A program made the position numbers and the translations under genes. Of a DNA stretch of 64,000 nt, positions 1 to 11,116 are shown piece after piece. The notes beneath the pieces are model-generated. The model did not search any database. It was given only the letters and a program-made list of their open reading frames with translations, and was not told the DNA's origin. This DNA is from Polytrichum commune (lineage: Eukaryota > Streptophyta > Polytrichopsida > Polytrichales > Polytrichaceae), in NCBI GenBank assembly GCA_950295325.1, contig OX485804.1, forward strand, positions 10,414,001 through 10,478,000, in the 5' to 3' direction. Each line of letters begins with the position of its first letter. The first letter of the stretch is position 1.

Positions 1-178
1 CTTGCTCCCAATCAAAATCATGCCGTAGTTACTTAGGTAGTACAGTTATTCGTCTGGTTGATTGTCACTCCATTGCAGAAAATAATGGGATTGCTTGTAT
101 CATGCTGCACAATTTGCAAAGATATCTTGAATTTTTGGAGGGTAGTGTATATACAACCAGTTTAGAGTCAGGGAAATT

Positions 179-1930
179 TTAGCCTAGGGCTGAAGACCAA
201 AGAAAGTGCATTTTAAATTGAGCGATCCTGTTTGGCAAGAGCAAAATTTTGGACCGATGAAAAAGAAAAAGAAAAAAGAACGTCAATGTTATAACATTGA
301 CATGTGATGCCCCTTCACCATCTCCATTCCATGTCCGTGTGAGCATGGGGGGAGGTGGTTTAGTACCTATGGTTAATGTTATGCGATAATTTTTGATGGT
401 ATGTATGGTGTTTGTGATAAGTAGTTTGTTAGGATGGTTATTTTGGGAGGAGGGGTGGCTGATGTGGTTGAGTAAGAGGTATGTATTATTTAGGCTATCT
501 CTAAAGATATAAGGTATAAGGTATAAGATATAAGAGACATCTATAACCAATAAAATAAGAGAATGTGTATCTATTTACGAAAAGTAATATCACGGAATTA
601 TTTTTCTTGCGAGGAGAAATATATTCTAAGGAGAATGCATTTTATTTTCATGAATATGGAAATTGCTACAAATTTCAAAGGGTTAAAGTTAAGGTAACAC
701 ATGTCAATTTATAGGTTAACCCATAATCACTCATCTAAATGCTAATGCTTGGCTTCAACAATTATCAAAATTCTTATAAGGGTAATCAATCACAAGTTGC
801 CACCACATAAACCTTAACTACATTCACCTAATAAACATAGATATCATCCACGTCAGCATTACATGACCCTAGTGAGTAGTTAAACAAACTTGGTTGACTA
901 TGAATGTCTCGACCTTATGTGCTAGAGGTGAGGGATTGGGTATGTTCTATTGCAAGTAGGAGTGCGTATAGCTCTACTCTGAGAATACTTGGGTATCCCC
1001 GGTAGTTTAGCAACAATGTTCACACGGAGGGCTCCATTTAACACACCTAATATGGTGAGGTTTCCGTTGCCTCCTCCGTCTTTTGGGGCAGGGGGGGGGG
1101 GGGAAGAAGATAGCACTTGTTTGCATGAGTGCATTTCTTATAATTCTAGATTTAGTTGTTAAGTTGAAGGTGGTGAGGATGTCAAGGAATTCAATGGAGT
1201 TTGATTTTTGTTGGGTGGTTAGGCTAGTATAGGTTCGATTTTTGTGCATGTCGTTACATAGTAGCGAGTTGTTTACATGGAATGTGGTGTTTACGGAGTC
1301 TCTATGGATCATGAAATGTTTTTAAAGTATAGATAGTGTTCTAGGCATGGGTGATCTGACACATGCTTGGTACTTGAGTGGAGATGTTCAGCACCGCCGC
1401 ACTTGGTTACAATGAATTTCACTAAGCCTTGCTAGATTTCACCAAGTTGTCTTTGGTCGTAAAGTGTTTGGGTTAGTTGTTCACTTAGGGTTGTAGCACA
1501 TCTAGGTAGGAGGGAGAAGGCTTCGATACCAAATGCTTCTCTAGTTAGTTGGGTGAAAATGTTGGGGTTGCTCATGGTGAGATTGCATGTGGATTTGGCG
1601 AGGTTTATAAGGAGTTTGTCCATCTTTTGAATGTTTGGGATAGAGAAGGGGGTTGTATAGAATACATATTCGATGCTTGGTCTAATGATTGTGTTTAGGA
1701 TTTTGTTTTTTTGTCGGAGTGAGGCGGGCGAAAGTAGTAATGCCATGCTTTGTCTTTTGATTTGGCAATGGTGAGTTTTTTTTTGGATGGACCATTTGAG
1801 GGATGTGAGTAGTTCAATACCTAGGTATTTGTATGGTTCATTTTAGGATAGGATGGGGAGTTGTTGGTTTTTGTAATTGATGTATTTGGTTCTAAGGGAT
1901 GTAGTAAATGCCCATGGTTGAAGTTTGGAT
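179..1930 (-). mobile_element. Decayed non-LTR retrotransposon (LINE) ORF2 3' part
   Basis: Minus-strand reading from about 1930 down to 179 gives broken stretches resembling the C-terminal half of a plant or algal LINE ORF2. The longest open piece (1432-1746) has a leader of the form SPASLRQK, then IIRPSIEY, PFSIPNIQKMDKLL and AFGIEAFSLLP, which I read as the region just after the reverse transcriptase palm. A further piece (about 250-550) resembles the end of a LINE RNase H domain (DSLNNTYLL, NNHPNKLLI). Stops and frameshifts break every part and no intact ORF remains. Poly-G runs near 1090 add noise. Family assignment rests on recall of similar LINE proteins; the exact clade is not determined. 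Confidence 0.55.
548..920. repeat. Diverged dispersed repeat, copy 1 (partner at 16.45-17.14 kb)
   Basis: This stretch shares an ordered series of short matches with 16448-17135: AATAAAATAAGAGA-like start, TTTCTTGCG, CTCATCTAAAT, CAATCACAAG, CCTTAACT, TTCACCTAATA, GTTGACTATG. The partner has an extra internal segment of about 230 bp. Both copies are old. The element type is unknown; no coding capacity is seen. Confidence 0.5.
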
Positions 1931-1944
1931 AAACTATATTCAGA

Positions 1945-2144
1945 TTAAACAAAATAACTAATCCTTCAATAAAATTGGACTAAGTCTAAGTCAATAATTA
2001 TAACATGTTGAATTCTATCGTAAGATCCTTTGATAAAATATGTATAGTGGATTATGATAATATGGCAACAACTATTTTGATTGAATCTTCATTCCTTATC
2101 GTTTTCTTATACATATTCACCATCAGAAAATGGGTATTCTTAGT
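1945..2144 (+). repeat. 200-bp direct repeat, copy A
   Basis: Nearly identical to 5448-5647 at a constant offset of 3503 bp; I noticed one substitution near the start. Similarity begins at TTAAACAAAATAAC and ends at GGGTATTCTTAGT. The ends are not TG...CA, so these do not look like ordinary LTRs. The pair brackets the ELP3 fragment and an unrecognised ORF. Confidence 0.85.
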
Positions 2145-2441
2145 CCAAAGGCCCGCCGCTGGTGGGAGAAGAAGTCCGCAAGGAAGTAGGCACGTAGGAA
2201 GTTGATGGCTGGCCCGGGGAGTGCTCTTAAAGTTAAGACTATATATACACGTGAGTGCGTGTTAATGGCATACGCCCTCCGTAAATTGGTCTTAAAATGG
2301 TTTTTAAATTAAGATTTTTTAAGTGCCAAATAATTATGTATATATCTATCATTTGGTATAAATTTCGAGACAAAAAGTTTCTAAAATATTATAAAACAAA
2401 TGATAGAAGCTTGAACTAAAAAGCGTTGATTTAAAAATTAA

Positions 2442-2825
2442 ACCATGCCAAATTCCACAATTCAGCCTGAGATTGTTCCAAAATGCAGCAGAAACCTTTG
2501 AAATACATCGGCGGCAATGTCTCTCACGATATTACATCAAACTATCCTCGAAAACTAAAATCCAAAAACCTTAAACCTCTGCAAATCTCATCATCGTGGC
2601 GAAGCAAAATTCCACAATTCAGCCTGTAAATTTAGAATAGTGCAGCAGACACACCTCGGCAGAACCATCTCTCTCTCAGACTCCGGCAGCACAGCAGACT
2701 CTTTATTAAAAAGTACAAACAGAAAACCCTGAACCATGCAAAATTCCACGATTCAACCTGTATTTTTTCCAGAATGAGGCAGAAGAAACCATTGAAATAC
2801 CTCGGCAGCACCACCCCTCACGAAA
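2442..2825. repeat. Three imperfect tandem copies beside the ELP3 fragment
   Basis: Copies start near 2442, 2601 and 2731. Each carries AAATTCCAC(A/G)ATTCA, a GCAGCAGA or AGGCAGAAGA block, and two carry a TTGAAATAC(A/C)TCGGC block. Units are roughly 95-160 bp and clearly diverged. On the minus strand they lie directly 3' of the ELP3-like exon, where its first intron would be. Confidence 0.65.
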
Positions 2826-3020
2826 TCACAGCAGACTCTTCACGGAAACTACGCATCGACACGCATCGGACTTCAGCGCATTCTCGCCGCTCCGGCATCC
2901 CTGTATCATAGCTCCCACGATTTCGGCAATGCATCGAACTCGAGCTTCATCCTCACTCAACGATGTCAAAACCCCGCCCCGCCCTGGCGTCGGCTTCTTC
3001 TTGGCTTTCTGCTTCGCCAT
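2826..3020 (-). pseudogene. ELP3 first-exon fragment (Elongator catalytic subunit)
   Basis: The 64-codon ORF begins [16 protein letters not shown], followed by [15 protein letters not shown] and NALKSDACR. This matches the N-terminus of plant ELP3, where KK.PRPGRGG, L(S/T)E(D/E)EARVRAI.EIV and NA(L/I)K..ACRKYGL are conserved. ELP3 is the radical-SAM and acetyltransferase subunit of Elongator, which modifies wobble uridines in tRNA. Homology stops right after ACR, where KYGL should follow; instead the frame runs into a stop about nine codons later. A GTAG just after could be a splice donor, but no downstream ELP3 exon (radical SAM cysteines, GNAT domain) is found before the 200-bp repeat at 2144. 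It is therefore most likely a truncated or captured first exon. The ATG at 3018-3020 would be the native start. Confidence 0.7.
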
Positions 3021-3602
3021 GGTTACTATTTCGTCTTCTACACTAACTCGATTACTTACTCCACCATCGATTGCAACGGTCTCAAGGTTCTAAGTCAGTT
3101 ATAATCAATTTAAAAATTATTTACGATTGCTTTTTTTGAAATGTATACAACAAGAACTTTAGGTTGTGTTTAACAACTTCATATTTTTTTTACAAATTTT
3201 AGATGATTTTTTAGTACATACATAGGGGGGGTCAAAAGTTTGCACTCACGTGATTCGTAGTCATAACTTGAAGTGCACTCCCCGGGATGGCAGGATGCTT
3301 AATGGAAGTTGATGGCAACGCAGGGCCTACATCCAAATCAGTTAATTAGAGTTGACTACTGCTTCTAAAAACTTATTAATAAAGTCGAACTCGAACAGCT
3401 AAGTTGGCTACATGACAGGTGGTCATGCTCTTAGGATGCTCTTAGACACCTGCCTGTTGTTGAGAATGGGAAGGTGGTTGCACTCTTGAACATTACAAAG
3501 TGTCTCTATGATGCTACAGTATTCAAAGTGGATTCAACAAAAACCAATTGTGCACAAACACTCGCAATGTGTTGAGGCAGTGTGTCATAGGGTTGAATTA
3601 CC
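3021..3602. other. Non-coding stretch upstream of ELP3 fragment
   Basis: No coding sequence recognised. The first part would be the promoter and 5' UTR of the ELP3 fragment on the minus strand. GTGCACTCCCCGGGATGG near 3272 is reminiscent of GGCCCGGGGAGTGCTC near 2212 in opposite orientation, possibly the terminal inverted parts of one inserted unit. Confidence 0.3.
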
Positions 3603-4154
3603 TCAACTTCGGTGTGTCGGTGTCACCCACACACCGGCAGACTTGGATGTTCCGTCTCCTCTACGCGCTGCGATCTCCTGCGGCCAACCTCCATGAATAA
3701 GTTCCCGAAGACGATGTAGATCTCCCACGCTTAGCTCGTGTAGCGAGCTTGTGCATAGGTATTCCGGGATTGGTGAGTCTATCTTCCAATCCCTGGTGAA
3801 AACCTCCATGTTCATGTTAAACCCATTAAGGATATACGACATCTTTTCCATTGGAGATAAGTACCCCTTCATAAGCTGCACGTCATGGGACGCCAACCGA
3901 AGCGCTGCGAGCTGCACCGTGTATGTAGCATTCTCCCGGGTCTTCGTCGAAACAGTCGTCAAAGTTGCGAGCAACTTCAGCAATGCACCTCGGTCCACGT
4001 GACGGCGCTCATAATGAACCCAAAGACATTCACAAATGCAACAAAATTTAAGTACATATGCTAGTAGGGCATCACAAACAATATGTTGTCCATTAAATTT
4101 TGTCTTATCCATTGCAACAGGACAAGGACATGCACTCTTAATCAATGACGACAA
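3603..4154 (-). CDS. Unrecognised ORF, possibly an LTR-retrotransposon gag remnant
   Basis: A 183-codon open frame on the minus strand. A segment after the first residues reads MDKTKFNGQH, loosely like the KLNG.NY start of Copia Gag, and later there is MSYILNGFNMNMEVF, like the IL.GL...Y..F part of UBN2-type Gag. The zinc knuckle, protease and later domains are absent. I cannot assign a function with confidence. The position between the two 200-bp repeats suggests a transposon remnant and not a host gene. Confidence 0.3.
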   Translation of the reverse strand: MSSLIKSACPCPVAMDKTKFNGQHIVCDALLAYVLKFCCICECLWVHYERRHVDRGALLKLLATLTTVSTKTRENATYTVQLAALRLASHDVQLMKGYLSPMEKMSYILNGFNMNMEVFTRDWKIDSPIPEYLCTSSLHELSVGDLHRLRELIHGGWPQEIAARRGDGTSKSAGVWVTPTHRS

Positions 4155-5447
4155 GCCTCATGAATATAGACATAATAAAGGACAATACTAGGCAACAACT
4201 ATGATGGCAATGGATGCAAGTAGAATAAGGGGAGCGGTGCTAACCACTGCAATTCCACCACTGAAGTGGCACTTCCAAATTGGAAAAGATAAAAAAAACC
4301 AGTCATGTGTTTCGCAACCGTAAGCCTTATCTCAAGAGTTTTGCTTGTAGGACCCTTTGGATTACATGTTAAAGGATCACATAAGATGATAAAAATAAAG
4401 TACACCTTAAGTCCACTTCCACTATAAAGCACAATCTTCTCACAGGTGGCATGCAAGTTGATGTGCAAATCTAAAATATCATAAAAAACTCACTAAGAAC
4501 TGCATCTTTAACTAACAGATAAGAAACAGACAAGATGATCAAAATAAAGTACCACACCTCGACATCGAAATTCAGAACTCACAGTTTGATCATGACAAAA
4601 AGAAACCCTAAAATAATTTCATATAGTAAACACATTATTATAGATTCACGCAATAATCTAAATTGCAGTTTGCAAAACTTGAAACATTTGATTAAAGAAG
4701 TCAAAGATAATGTAATGTCTCTAACTTTTGGATCACACATCCTGACAAGGATGCAACATGAGATAATCGTACTTGGTGTAGGTTGTAAAGGACTATATAT
4801 ATCATGCATGTAAAATTCTTATAATGACAACAATGATAAAAATCATGTATAGAATTGTGGTGTAAGTTTTACTACTATCTCAATTTTGCATGAATATTTA
4901 TATTTGTCACACATCAAAAAAGGCTTCAAGATAACCAATGGATTCTCATGAAACAATAAATGTTCAATAATTATATTTAATAAATTTCAATCATAAGATT
5001 TTATTTTTAAATTTATACAAAAAATTCAATAAAATTAGCATGACTTTAAGATTGAATGAGGTATGTATTTAATAAAATAATATGTGATTCAAAATTTATT
5101 TTTAATGTATTGAGGTTTGATTTTCATATTTTATATTTTATACTAGTATTTTATTCATTATAAATTAATATTTACAATTAATTTGTTGATATATTAAATT
5201 CTTCTTCTTCTTCTTGAATAGCAGATAAGAACATTAAAATCAGTTTTATCTCTCTACAATCTTTATAGATTTTTTTATTATATACCCATAAATTATTAAA
5301 TTTGAATATAAATGATAACTTTGTGATCATTAGGTAGAAAAACATTATTATAAAACATTATTAAAAAAAAATTCATAATTATTTCAAATATATATTCATT
5401 TGTTTTTATGATTACGCATTTTGCAATATTTTATTTTTTAATTATTT
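4155..5447. other. AT-rich gene-free stretch
   Basis: No gene recognised. From about 4900 on it becomes very AT-rich with T and A runs, and a short (CTT)n tract occurs near 5200-5214. Open frames here are short and of low complexity. Confidence 0.4.
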
Positions 5448-5647
5448 TTAAACAAAATAACTAATCCTTCAATAAAATTGGACTAAATCTAAGTCAATAA
5501 TTATAACATGTTGAATTCTATCGTAAGATCCTTTGATAAAATATGTATAGTGGATTATGATAATATGGCAACAACTATTTTGATTGAATCTTCATTCCTT
5601 ATCGTTTTCTTATACATATTCACCATCAGAAAATGGGTATTCTTAGT
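5448..5647 (+). repeat. 200-bp direct repeat, copy B
   Basis: Second copy of the repeat at 1945-2144, same orientation, nearly identical. The sequence beyond its right border (TTCATCTTATTTTG) differs from that beyond copy A (CCAAAGGCCCGCC), which fixes the border. Confidence 0.85.
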
Positions 5648-6441
5648 TTCATCTTATTTTGACATTCAATCATTCACTCAGGGGTCACATATCCCCCACA
5701 AGATTTAATTATATTGAAAGTGTATTGATGGATCCACACATAGAATTGAAGCAACCCAAAAGCCTGATTTTTAACAATATGTCCATATTCACTTAAATAC
5801 AAGTTAATGAAGAGAAGCCTACCAAAAGGATAGAGAGAATCCCACAGGAGGAAAGAGGGCAAAAGTCCCCCATTACGATAGGAAGGGCTTTGAATTAGCT
5901 TGAATGAATCATGTGTGGATCTCGCTAGGAGGGCTACACCCCTTACATCCAAAGGCGACTCCGACACACTGCTCACAAATTGAAGTCGGTGACATCTTGT
6001 TGGCGCTAGAGACAAGGTGGCAACAACGTGTATTTTGGACAAAGTTTTTGCAAGTTTTGTGGCATTTGCCACGCAAAAACTTGTACAAAAATTAAATGCA
6101 CGTCGATCGACTTGCACGAGACATGCAGTGTGACTTGTGAAGAAAAAAACCACACGTCCATTGACAATTTAGAAATTGAAATGACACGTACTACTAGACA
6201 TGTGACATTGAGGTGACATTTTAGAAGAAAATGTGGATGTCAATTGACATTCATTATTATTTTTGAAAACGTCACGTGACACCTTGGATTTGAAGTTGAA
6301 CGTCAAATGGAATTTGACAAACATACACACTGGGCGGCAATTCCTTAAATAAACGGCATGGCCAAACACTGGATTTGCTACATATGAAGAGGGATCAACA
6401 CTCTGTGACAAATAGAACTTCTATCATATCAACATGAGTAC
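5648..6441. other. Gene-free stretch before the Copia element
   Basis: A 159-codon open frame lies on the minus strand (5674-6153) but shows no recognisable domain; I treat it as chance. No RNA gene seen. Confidence 0.3.
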
Positions 6442-6839
6442 TATTAAGAATGAGAAAACCAGGTGCATAATGAAACAGAGTAACAGTGCTAACTCAAACT
6501 CTTGAACTATCTTGATCAAAGGGGGAACTGTCCTTATATACAATCTGGCTCGATACTTGGACTAGGTCCAAGTGTCGGCACCTGGTTACACCGTGGACTA
6601 GCTACCTCGGTGGGAATATTCTAGCTCGGCCTCGGTATCCTATACCAAGACCGAGGCCCTTAACTAATTGTTTGTTCATAAGTTGAGATACCTTGGACTT
6701 GTGTGCACGGCCTCCTACCGGTGGCCGCCACTTTACTTAAGGTGGCTAATGCCCATGTAGGACTAATTAATACCGATTAGCTTCCATGTTAGATGACGGT
6801 TAACCTAGGTTGCCTAGGTGCTTATCCATTATCTTAACA
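6442..6839 (-). repeat. Copia 3' LTR
   Basis: 398 bp, same length as the partner at 13616-14013. It is the 3' LTR because gag-pol runs on the minus strand. The terminal TG is TA here. The adjacent inner side carries the polypurine tract (6840-6851 on the minus strand). Confidence 0.92.
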
Positions 6840-6925
6840 CTCCTCCTCAACCTAGGATTAACCTCATTAAAAACTTTCTCAAGTAAAACCCGTTTCGGGA
6901 CAAAACCTTAAGGAAGAAAATAATG

Positions 6926-7756
6926 TTAATATTTCAATGAGTCTAGTTCTTGAAGTGACCTCATCCCGGCGGCATGTAACAACTTCTTATCCTTATATGC
7001 CGGGAGAGCTTTGGTAAACATATCGACAATGTTGTGCTCCGACTCTATCTTTTTAATCTCAAGTTGATCATTGTTAATCAAGTTTTGAGAGAAACTAAAG
7101 ATATGTGGACTAATGTGTTTAGTCTGGTCGGCTTTTATGAAGTCCGAGGACATTTGTTGTATGCAGGTTGTATTGTCTTCGAAGATAATCATTGGTTTGT
7201 CCTCCTCCTGGATTTGACATTGTTGTTGTATGATCTTCTCGATGGTTCGTAGCCAAACACTCTCGCGGGCCGCTTCGTGGAAGACCAGCAACTCGGCATG
7301 ATTTGTCGAGGTTGCGGTCACGGTCTGTTTCGTGGATTTCTACGAGATGGGTGCTCCGCATTTAAGGAAGATGTATCCCGTTTGTGATTTCCCGGCGTCC
7401 GGGTCGGTTCGGAATCCTGAATTTGCAAAACCTATCACCTCGGTTTTGTTAGTTCTTTGATAGTATAATCCGAGGTCGGATGTACTTCGTAGGTACCTCA
7501 GCAGGTGCTTGACCCCGTTCCAATGTCGCAGCGTTGGATTTTGGCTATGCCTAGCCAATATGCTCGTTGCGAATGCGATGTTGGGTCTTGTGTGAGTTGT
7601 AAGGTAGCTGAATGAACCAACCGCGGTGAAGTACTTATGTTTGTCTATTACCTCCTCCTCCTCACGAGGTTGGTAGGGGTCTTCATTCGTCTTGCTCCGG
7701 CCGATCATTGGCGCAGCCAATGGGTTGGTGTCCTCCATCTGAAACATTTTGAGCAT
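6926..7756 (-). pseudogene. Copia RNase H region (stop-interrupted)
   Basis: C-terminal part of the Copia polyprotein. Recognisable blocks are the connection region (AAPMIGRSKTNED, RPNIAFATSILARH, HWNGVKHLLRYL), the RNase H start (VIGFANSGF with DPDAGKSQTGY), then STNHAELLVFHEAARE, DNTTCI and the C-terminal HISPHIFSF and DMFTKALP. One amber codon at 7340-7342 replaces the tryptophan expected before KSTKQ. It ends at a normal stop at 6926-6928. It follows the RT segment in the same frame, separated by the amber at 7760-7762. Confidence 0.88.
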
Positions 7757-7759
7757 TTT

Positions 7760-9480
7760 CTACACGTAGGTCTGTTGGTGTAAGAATATGCCGTTCGGCA
7801 TATGGTGGACTTGAAGTCCGAGGCAAAATGTAGTCGGTCCAAGGCATTTCATGTCGAACTTGCTTGTTAGAATGTCTTGAGCATATTTGCACATCTCGGG
7901 GCTCCCGATGATGTTCAAATCATCTACATATGTGGCAATGATTACAAAACCATCCTTAGTGCAATATGTGAAAATGCAAGGTAAGGTAGAGTTGTGTATA
8001 AAACCTTGTGATACCAAAAAGTTGCATAGATGGTGGTACCAGGCTCGGCCTGATTGCTTAAGGCCGTGGATCCTCAAGTCCACAAACCGTCCCGGTTTGG
8101 GTTTAGGAACGGATTCTAGGAATCCGGGTAGGGGGTTGATGTGTAGGATTGAATCCAATGTACCGTGGAGGTACGCGGTTACCACATCCAGTAGATATAT
8201 CTTTAGAGCAAGATGAACTGTTAGTGCCAGTAGGTACCTGAAGGAGACACAGTCCATCACAAGTGAGTATGTTTGGTTAAAATCTACTCCGGGTCTTTGA
8301 GTGCAACCTTGGGCTACTAGCCTTACCTTATACCTTAGGACTCGACCTTGTGAGTCGAGTTTTCGGGTGAAGATTAGCTTGTGGCCGACTGGTGGCTTCT
8401 CAAGGTCATCCGCAATGTCCGAGAATACCTCGTATTTCCGAAGAGAGGTGTATTCGGCTTCTATGGCCGATTGCCACTGAGGCCAATCCTTCTTCTTCCT
8501 AGCTTGGTCTAGGGTAGTTGGATCGGTGTCGAGACTCGAGTCTAAGGACTCGGTAGCGTAATGAACCTTGAGTGTCCGTTTGGGTGTCCGTTTGGTAGGT
8601 GGTTTGGTAGGTGGGCGTTTTTTAGGGAGGATGTTGCCGGTGCCAGGGATGGCACCTTGAATCACCTTTTCCTCGGTTGAGAATCCGTCAGGCACGTTTT
8701 CGGCTAAGGCCTTGAGGTTTAGAAGCTTAGATGTCTCGGTGTTGGTTAACGATGTAGGTGGGTCTGGATTCATGGTTAACGTCTTCGGTGCACCGAAGTT
8801 TAAAGGTGAGCTTGGCTTGTTTGCGGATAGTGTCGGGAATACTTGCTCTAGGAACTTATAGTTAGTGAATCGGGCTTTAAGGAGGTTCCCGGTTGCGGGT
8901 TCTAGATATCTGATTATCGAGGGTGAATCGTATCCAACATAGATTCCCTCGTGTCTTTGTGGGCCTATTTTGTGCCATTTTGGGTCCGGGAGAGGGACCC
9001 AAACTTGGCAACCGAAGGTTCTAATATGGGCCACATTCGGTGGCCTTCCGGATAGGAGTTCGTGAGGTGTTTGTGTGTTGAGGAGGGTGGGTCGTAGCTT
9101 AAGGAGGGCCGCGGCGTGTAAGACCGCATGGCCCCACATGTTGGGTGGTAATCGGGAATGTAGTAACAAAGGTCTTGCTACTAGTTGGATTTTCTTCACA
9201 AATGCCTCTGCGAGGCCATTTTGTGAGTGTTCGTAAGGTACTGAGTAGGTTAGGTTGATCCCAGAGGCGTTACAATAGTCCTCGAAATCGTGAGATCGGA
9301 ATTCCTGGGCGTTGTCCATCCTTAGGTGCTTAATCGGGTTGTCGGGGAAGAGGATAAGGATGGATAAGAGTTTTGGGAAGGCTAGGTTTCGGGTCGGGAG
9401 TAAGGCGACCTCGAGGTGGCTTCCCGATGCGTCCACAAGTACGAAGTAGTAGCGAAAGGTCCCTGAAGGTGGGCTTATCG
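7760..9480 (-). pseudogene. Copia integrase C-terminal half and reverse transcriptase
   Basis: Contains the second half of the integrase core (MDNAQEFRSHDF, then YSVPYEHSQNGLAEAFVK with the catalytic glutamate), a linker, and the Copia-type RT (WQSAIEAEYTSLRK, KLDSQGRVLRYKVRLVAQG, LLDVVTAYLHG, GLKQSGRAWY, ATYVDDLNIIG). The YVDD active site is intact. The N-terminal half of the integrase lies beyond the CACTA insertion at 11117 and up. Removing the insertion plus one copy of its 3-bp duplication brings both halves into one frame. Confidence 0.9.
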
Positions 9481-9749
9481 CACTACTAGAAAATCATGAC
9501 CAAATCAACAAAAAATCAACAGATTTGTGTTGATTTGGGCACTGCAATGACCTATTTCACTGAATTTGTAACTTCTTGCCAAAACCAACAGTTTGGTGCC
9601 TACTTTTTGTTGATTCGAGTAGTACAATGGCCAAATCAACAAAACTCACGCAAAATTAGAATCTTTAGAATATTCCATTATCCTTTTGGAAAAAAATTCG
9701 AGTATTTTGAAATCTTTTTAAACCATTCGAATCTTTTGGAATCTTGAAT

Positions 9750-10280
9750 ACTACTAAATACTGTAAATAATATATTGCAGATTATACTATAAATAATATA
9801 GTGCAGGGTATACTATAAATAGTATATGCAGATTATATTATAAATAGTATATTACATAATAAAGTATAAATAGTATATTACATAATATAGTATAAATAGT
9901 ATAATCTGTAATATACTTAAAATAGTATAATCTGTACTATACTATAAATAGTATAGTTCAAAATATACTATAAATAGTACAATCTGCAATATATTAAAAG
10001 TATGATATGATATATTATACTATAAATAGTGTATTCTGAAATACATTATTTATAGTATAACTTGCAATATATTATTTATAGTATATTTTTGAAGATATGT
10101 TAATATTATATTTTAGAATATAAGTAAATACTACATTTCAGAATATATGTATATAGAACATGTCAAAATATACGTAAATAGTATGTGTCAAAAAACACAT
10201 AAATAATCTATTTTAGGATATACGTATATACTAAGAATTTATTTAAATAGTATATATCAAAATATATTGTAAATAGGTTT
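9750..10280. repeat. AT-rich array of TATAAATAGTATA-like motifs
   Basis: Dense, imperfect repetition of AATAGTATA, TATAAATAGT and variants in both orientations, able to fold into many small hairpins. Lies inside the CACTA element and has no coding potential. Confidence 0.75.
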
Positions 10281-10297
10281 GAAGTGTTCCTCACATA

Positions 10298-10690
10298 CAG
10301 TCTACCCTCTATAAATGTTAACCTCCGGGAGTGGATCAAAGTTAACATTTATAAAGGTGTTAACATCTAACAATCATAAAATTATTTTTTTGAGCAATAT
10401 ACAAATCTTAACATTTATAAATATAAGTTTCAATATCAAGTTTACAAATCATGGGTGAAGTATGAATCAATGGTTCTTTGGTAATTGAATGTGTAGTCTT
10501 TATCATCCACCTTATGGTTGTATTTCATTTGTTAACATTTATAAAGTTAAATTTACAAAGAAGGGAGTACCATTTTGTTAACAATTAACACGTTTAACAT
10601 TTATAGTGTGCAATATGTGGGGAGTAGAAGAAAGTTAACATTTAGAGAGGGTTAACACTTATAGGTGTAACATTTATGGAGGGTGCACTA
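10298..10690. mobile_element. Emigrant-like (Tc1/mariner-pogo) MITE nested in the CACTA element
   Basis: 393 bp with terminal inverted repeats: left CAGTCTACCCTCTATAAATG, right (reverse complement) TAGTGCACCCTCCATAAATG, 16 of 20 positions shared. TA dinucleotides flank both ends (10296-10297, 10691-10692), fitting the TA duplication of Tc1/mariner. The CCTCTATAAAT core resembles known plant Emigrant/pogo ends. Internal copies of GTTAACATTTATA extend the repeats. No ORF. Confidence 0.75.
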
Positions 10691-10732
10691 TAAAAGGGTT
10701 TAAAGCACTCCCTTTATATCAAGAAAGTGTGT

Positions 10733-10790
10733 TGACTTGGTGGTTAGAACCACCAAGTGGGAAGCCCAAGGTTGGGGGTTCCAATCCCTT
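10733..10790 (+). repeat. tRNA-like / SINE-head-like segment
   Basis: GGTTCCAATCC (10767-10777) matches the Pol III B-box consensus GGTTCGANTCC at 10 of 11 positions. About 35 bp upstream TTGACTTGGTGG is a weak A-box candidate. An 11-bp perfect hairpin (ACTTGGTGGTT / AACCACCAAGT) follows. No cloverleaf with proper acceptor stem can be drawn, so this is not called a tRNA gene. Confidence 0.35.
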
Positions 10791-11116
10791 GGCCCGCAAC
10801 TATGACCTCTAGCCTAGCCTAGTAAGCCTAGGCGAGTATGTTGGAGTTGATGGGGATGTAGTTTGTGCTGTGGTAGTAGTCTGAAATTAATTTCTTTTGC
10901 CCGAACATCCAGGCCGTAAAAAATAAAATTTTCCGGAAAATCCGGAAAGTAAAAAAATTTATTTTTATTTTTATTTTTGTTGGTAAACTTTTGATGACCA
11001 GATCAACAGAACAGATCAACAAAACCGTGTTACAGAGTGTCCAGGTCAACGCGTCCTAAGTAACAACCGCGACCAACACTTTTTTGTTGATCCGGACGCA
11101 AAATTTTCTACTAGTG

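Larger units (their letters stand above)
9481..11116. mobile_element. Non-autonomous CACTA (En/Spm-like) element in Copia integrase
   Basis: Left end CACTACTAGAAAAT, right end (reverse complement) CACTAGTAGAAAAT. Both sides carry the 3-bp duplication TCG (9478-9480 and 11117-11119), the size expected for CACTA elements. Subterminal regions are rich in TCAACA and TGTTGA repeats, probable transposase-binding motifs. No transposase ORF is present, so it depends on an external source. The inside holds an AT-rich array (about 9750-10280), an Emigrant-like MITE (10298-10690) and a Pol III-box-like segment (10733-10790). The reading frame on both sides of the insertion agrees after precise removal, so it entered a once-continuous integrase gene. 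Confidence 0.9.

Noticed and set aside
5674-6153. 159-codon minus-strand ORF
   Set aside because: No motif, no homology I recognise, no splice context. Probably chance.
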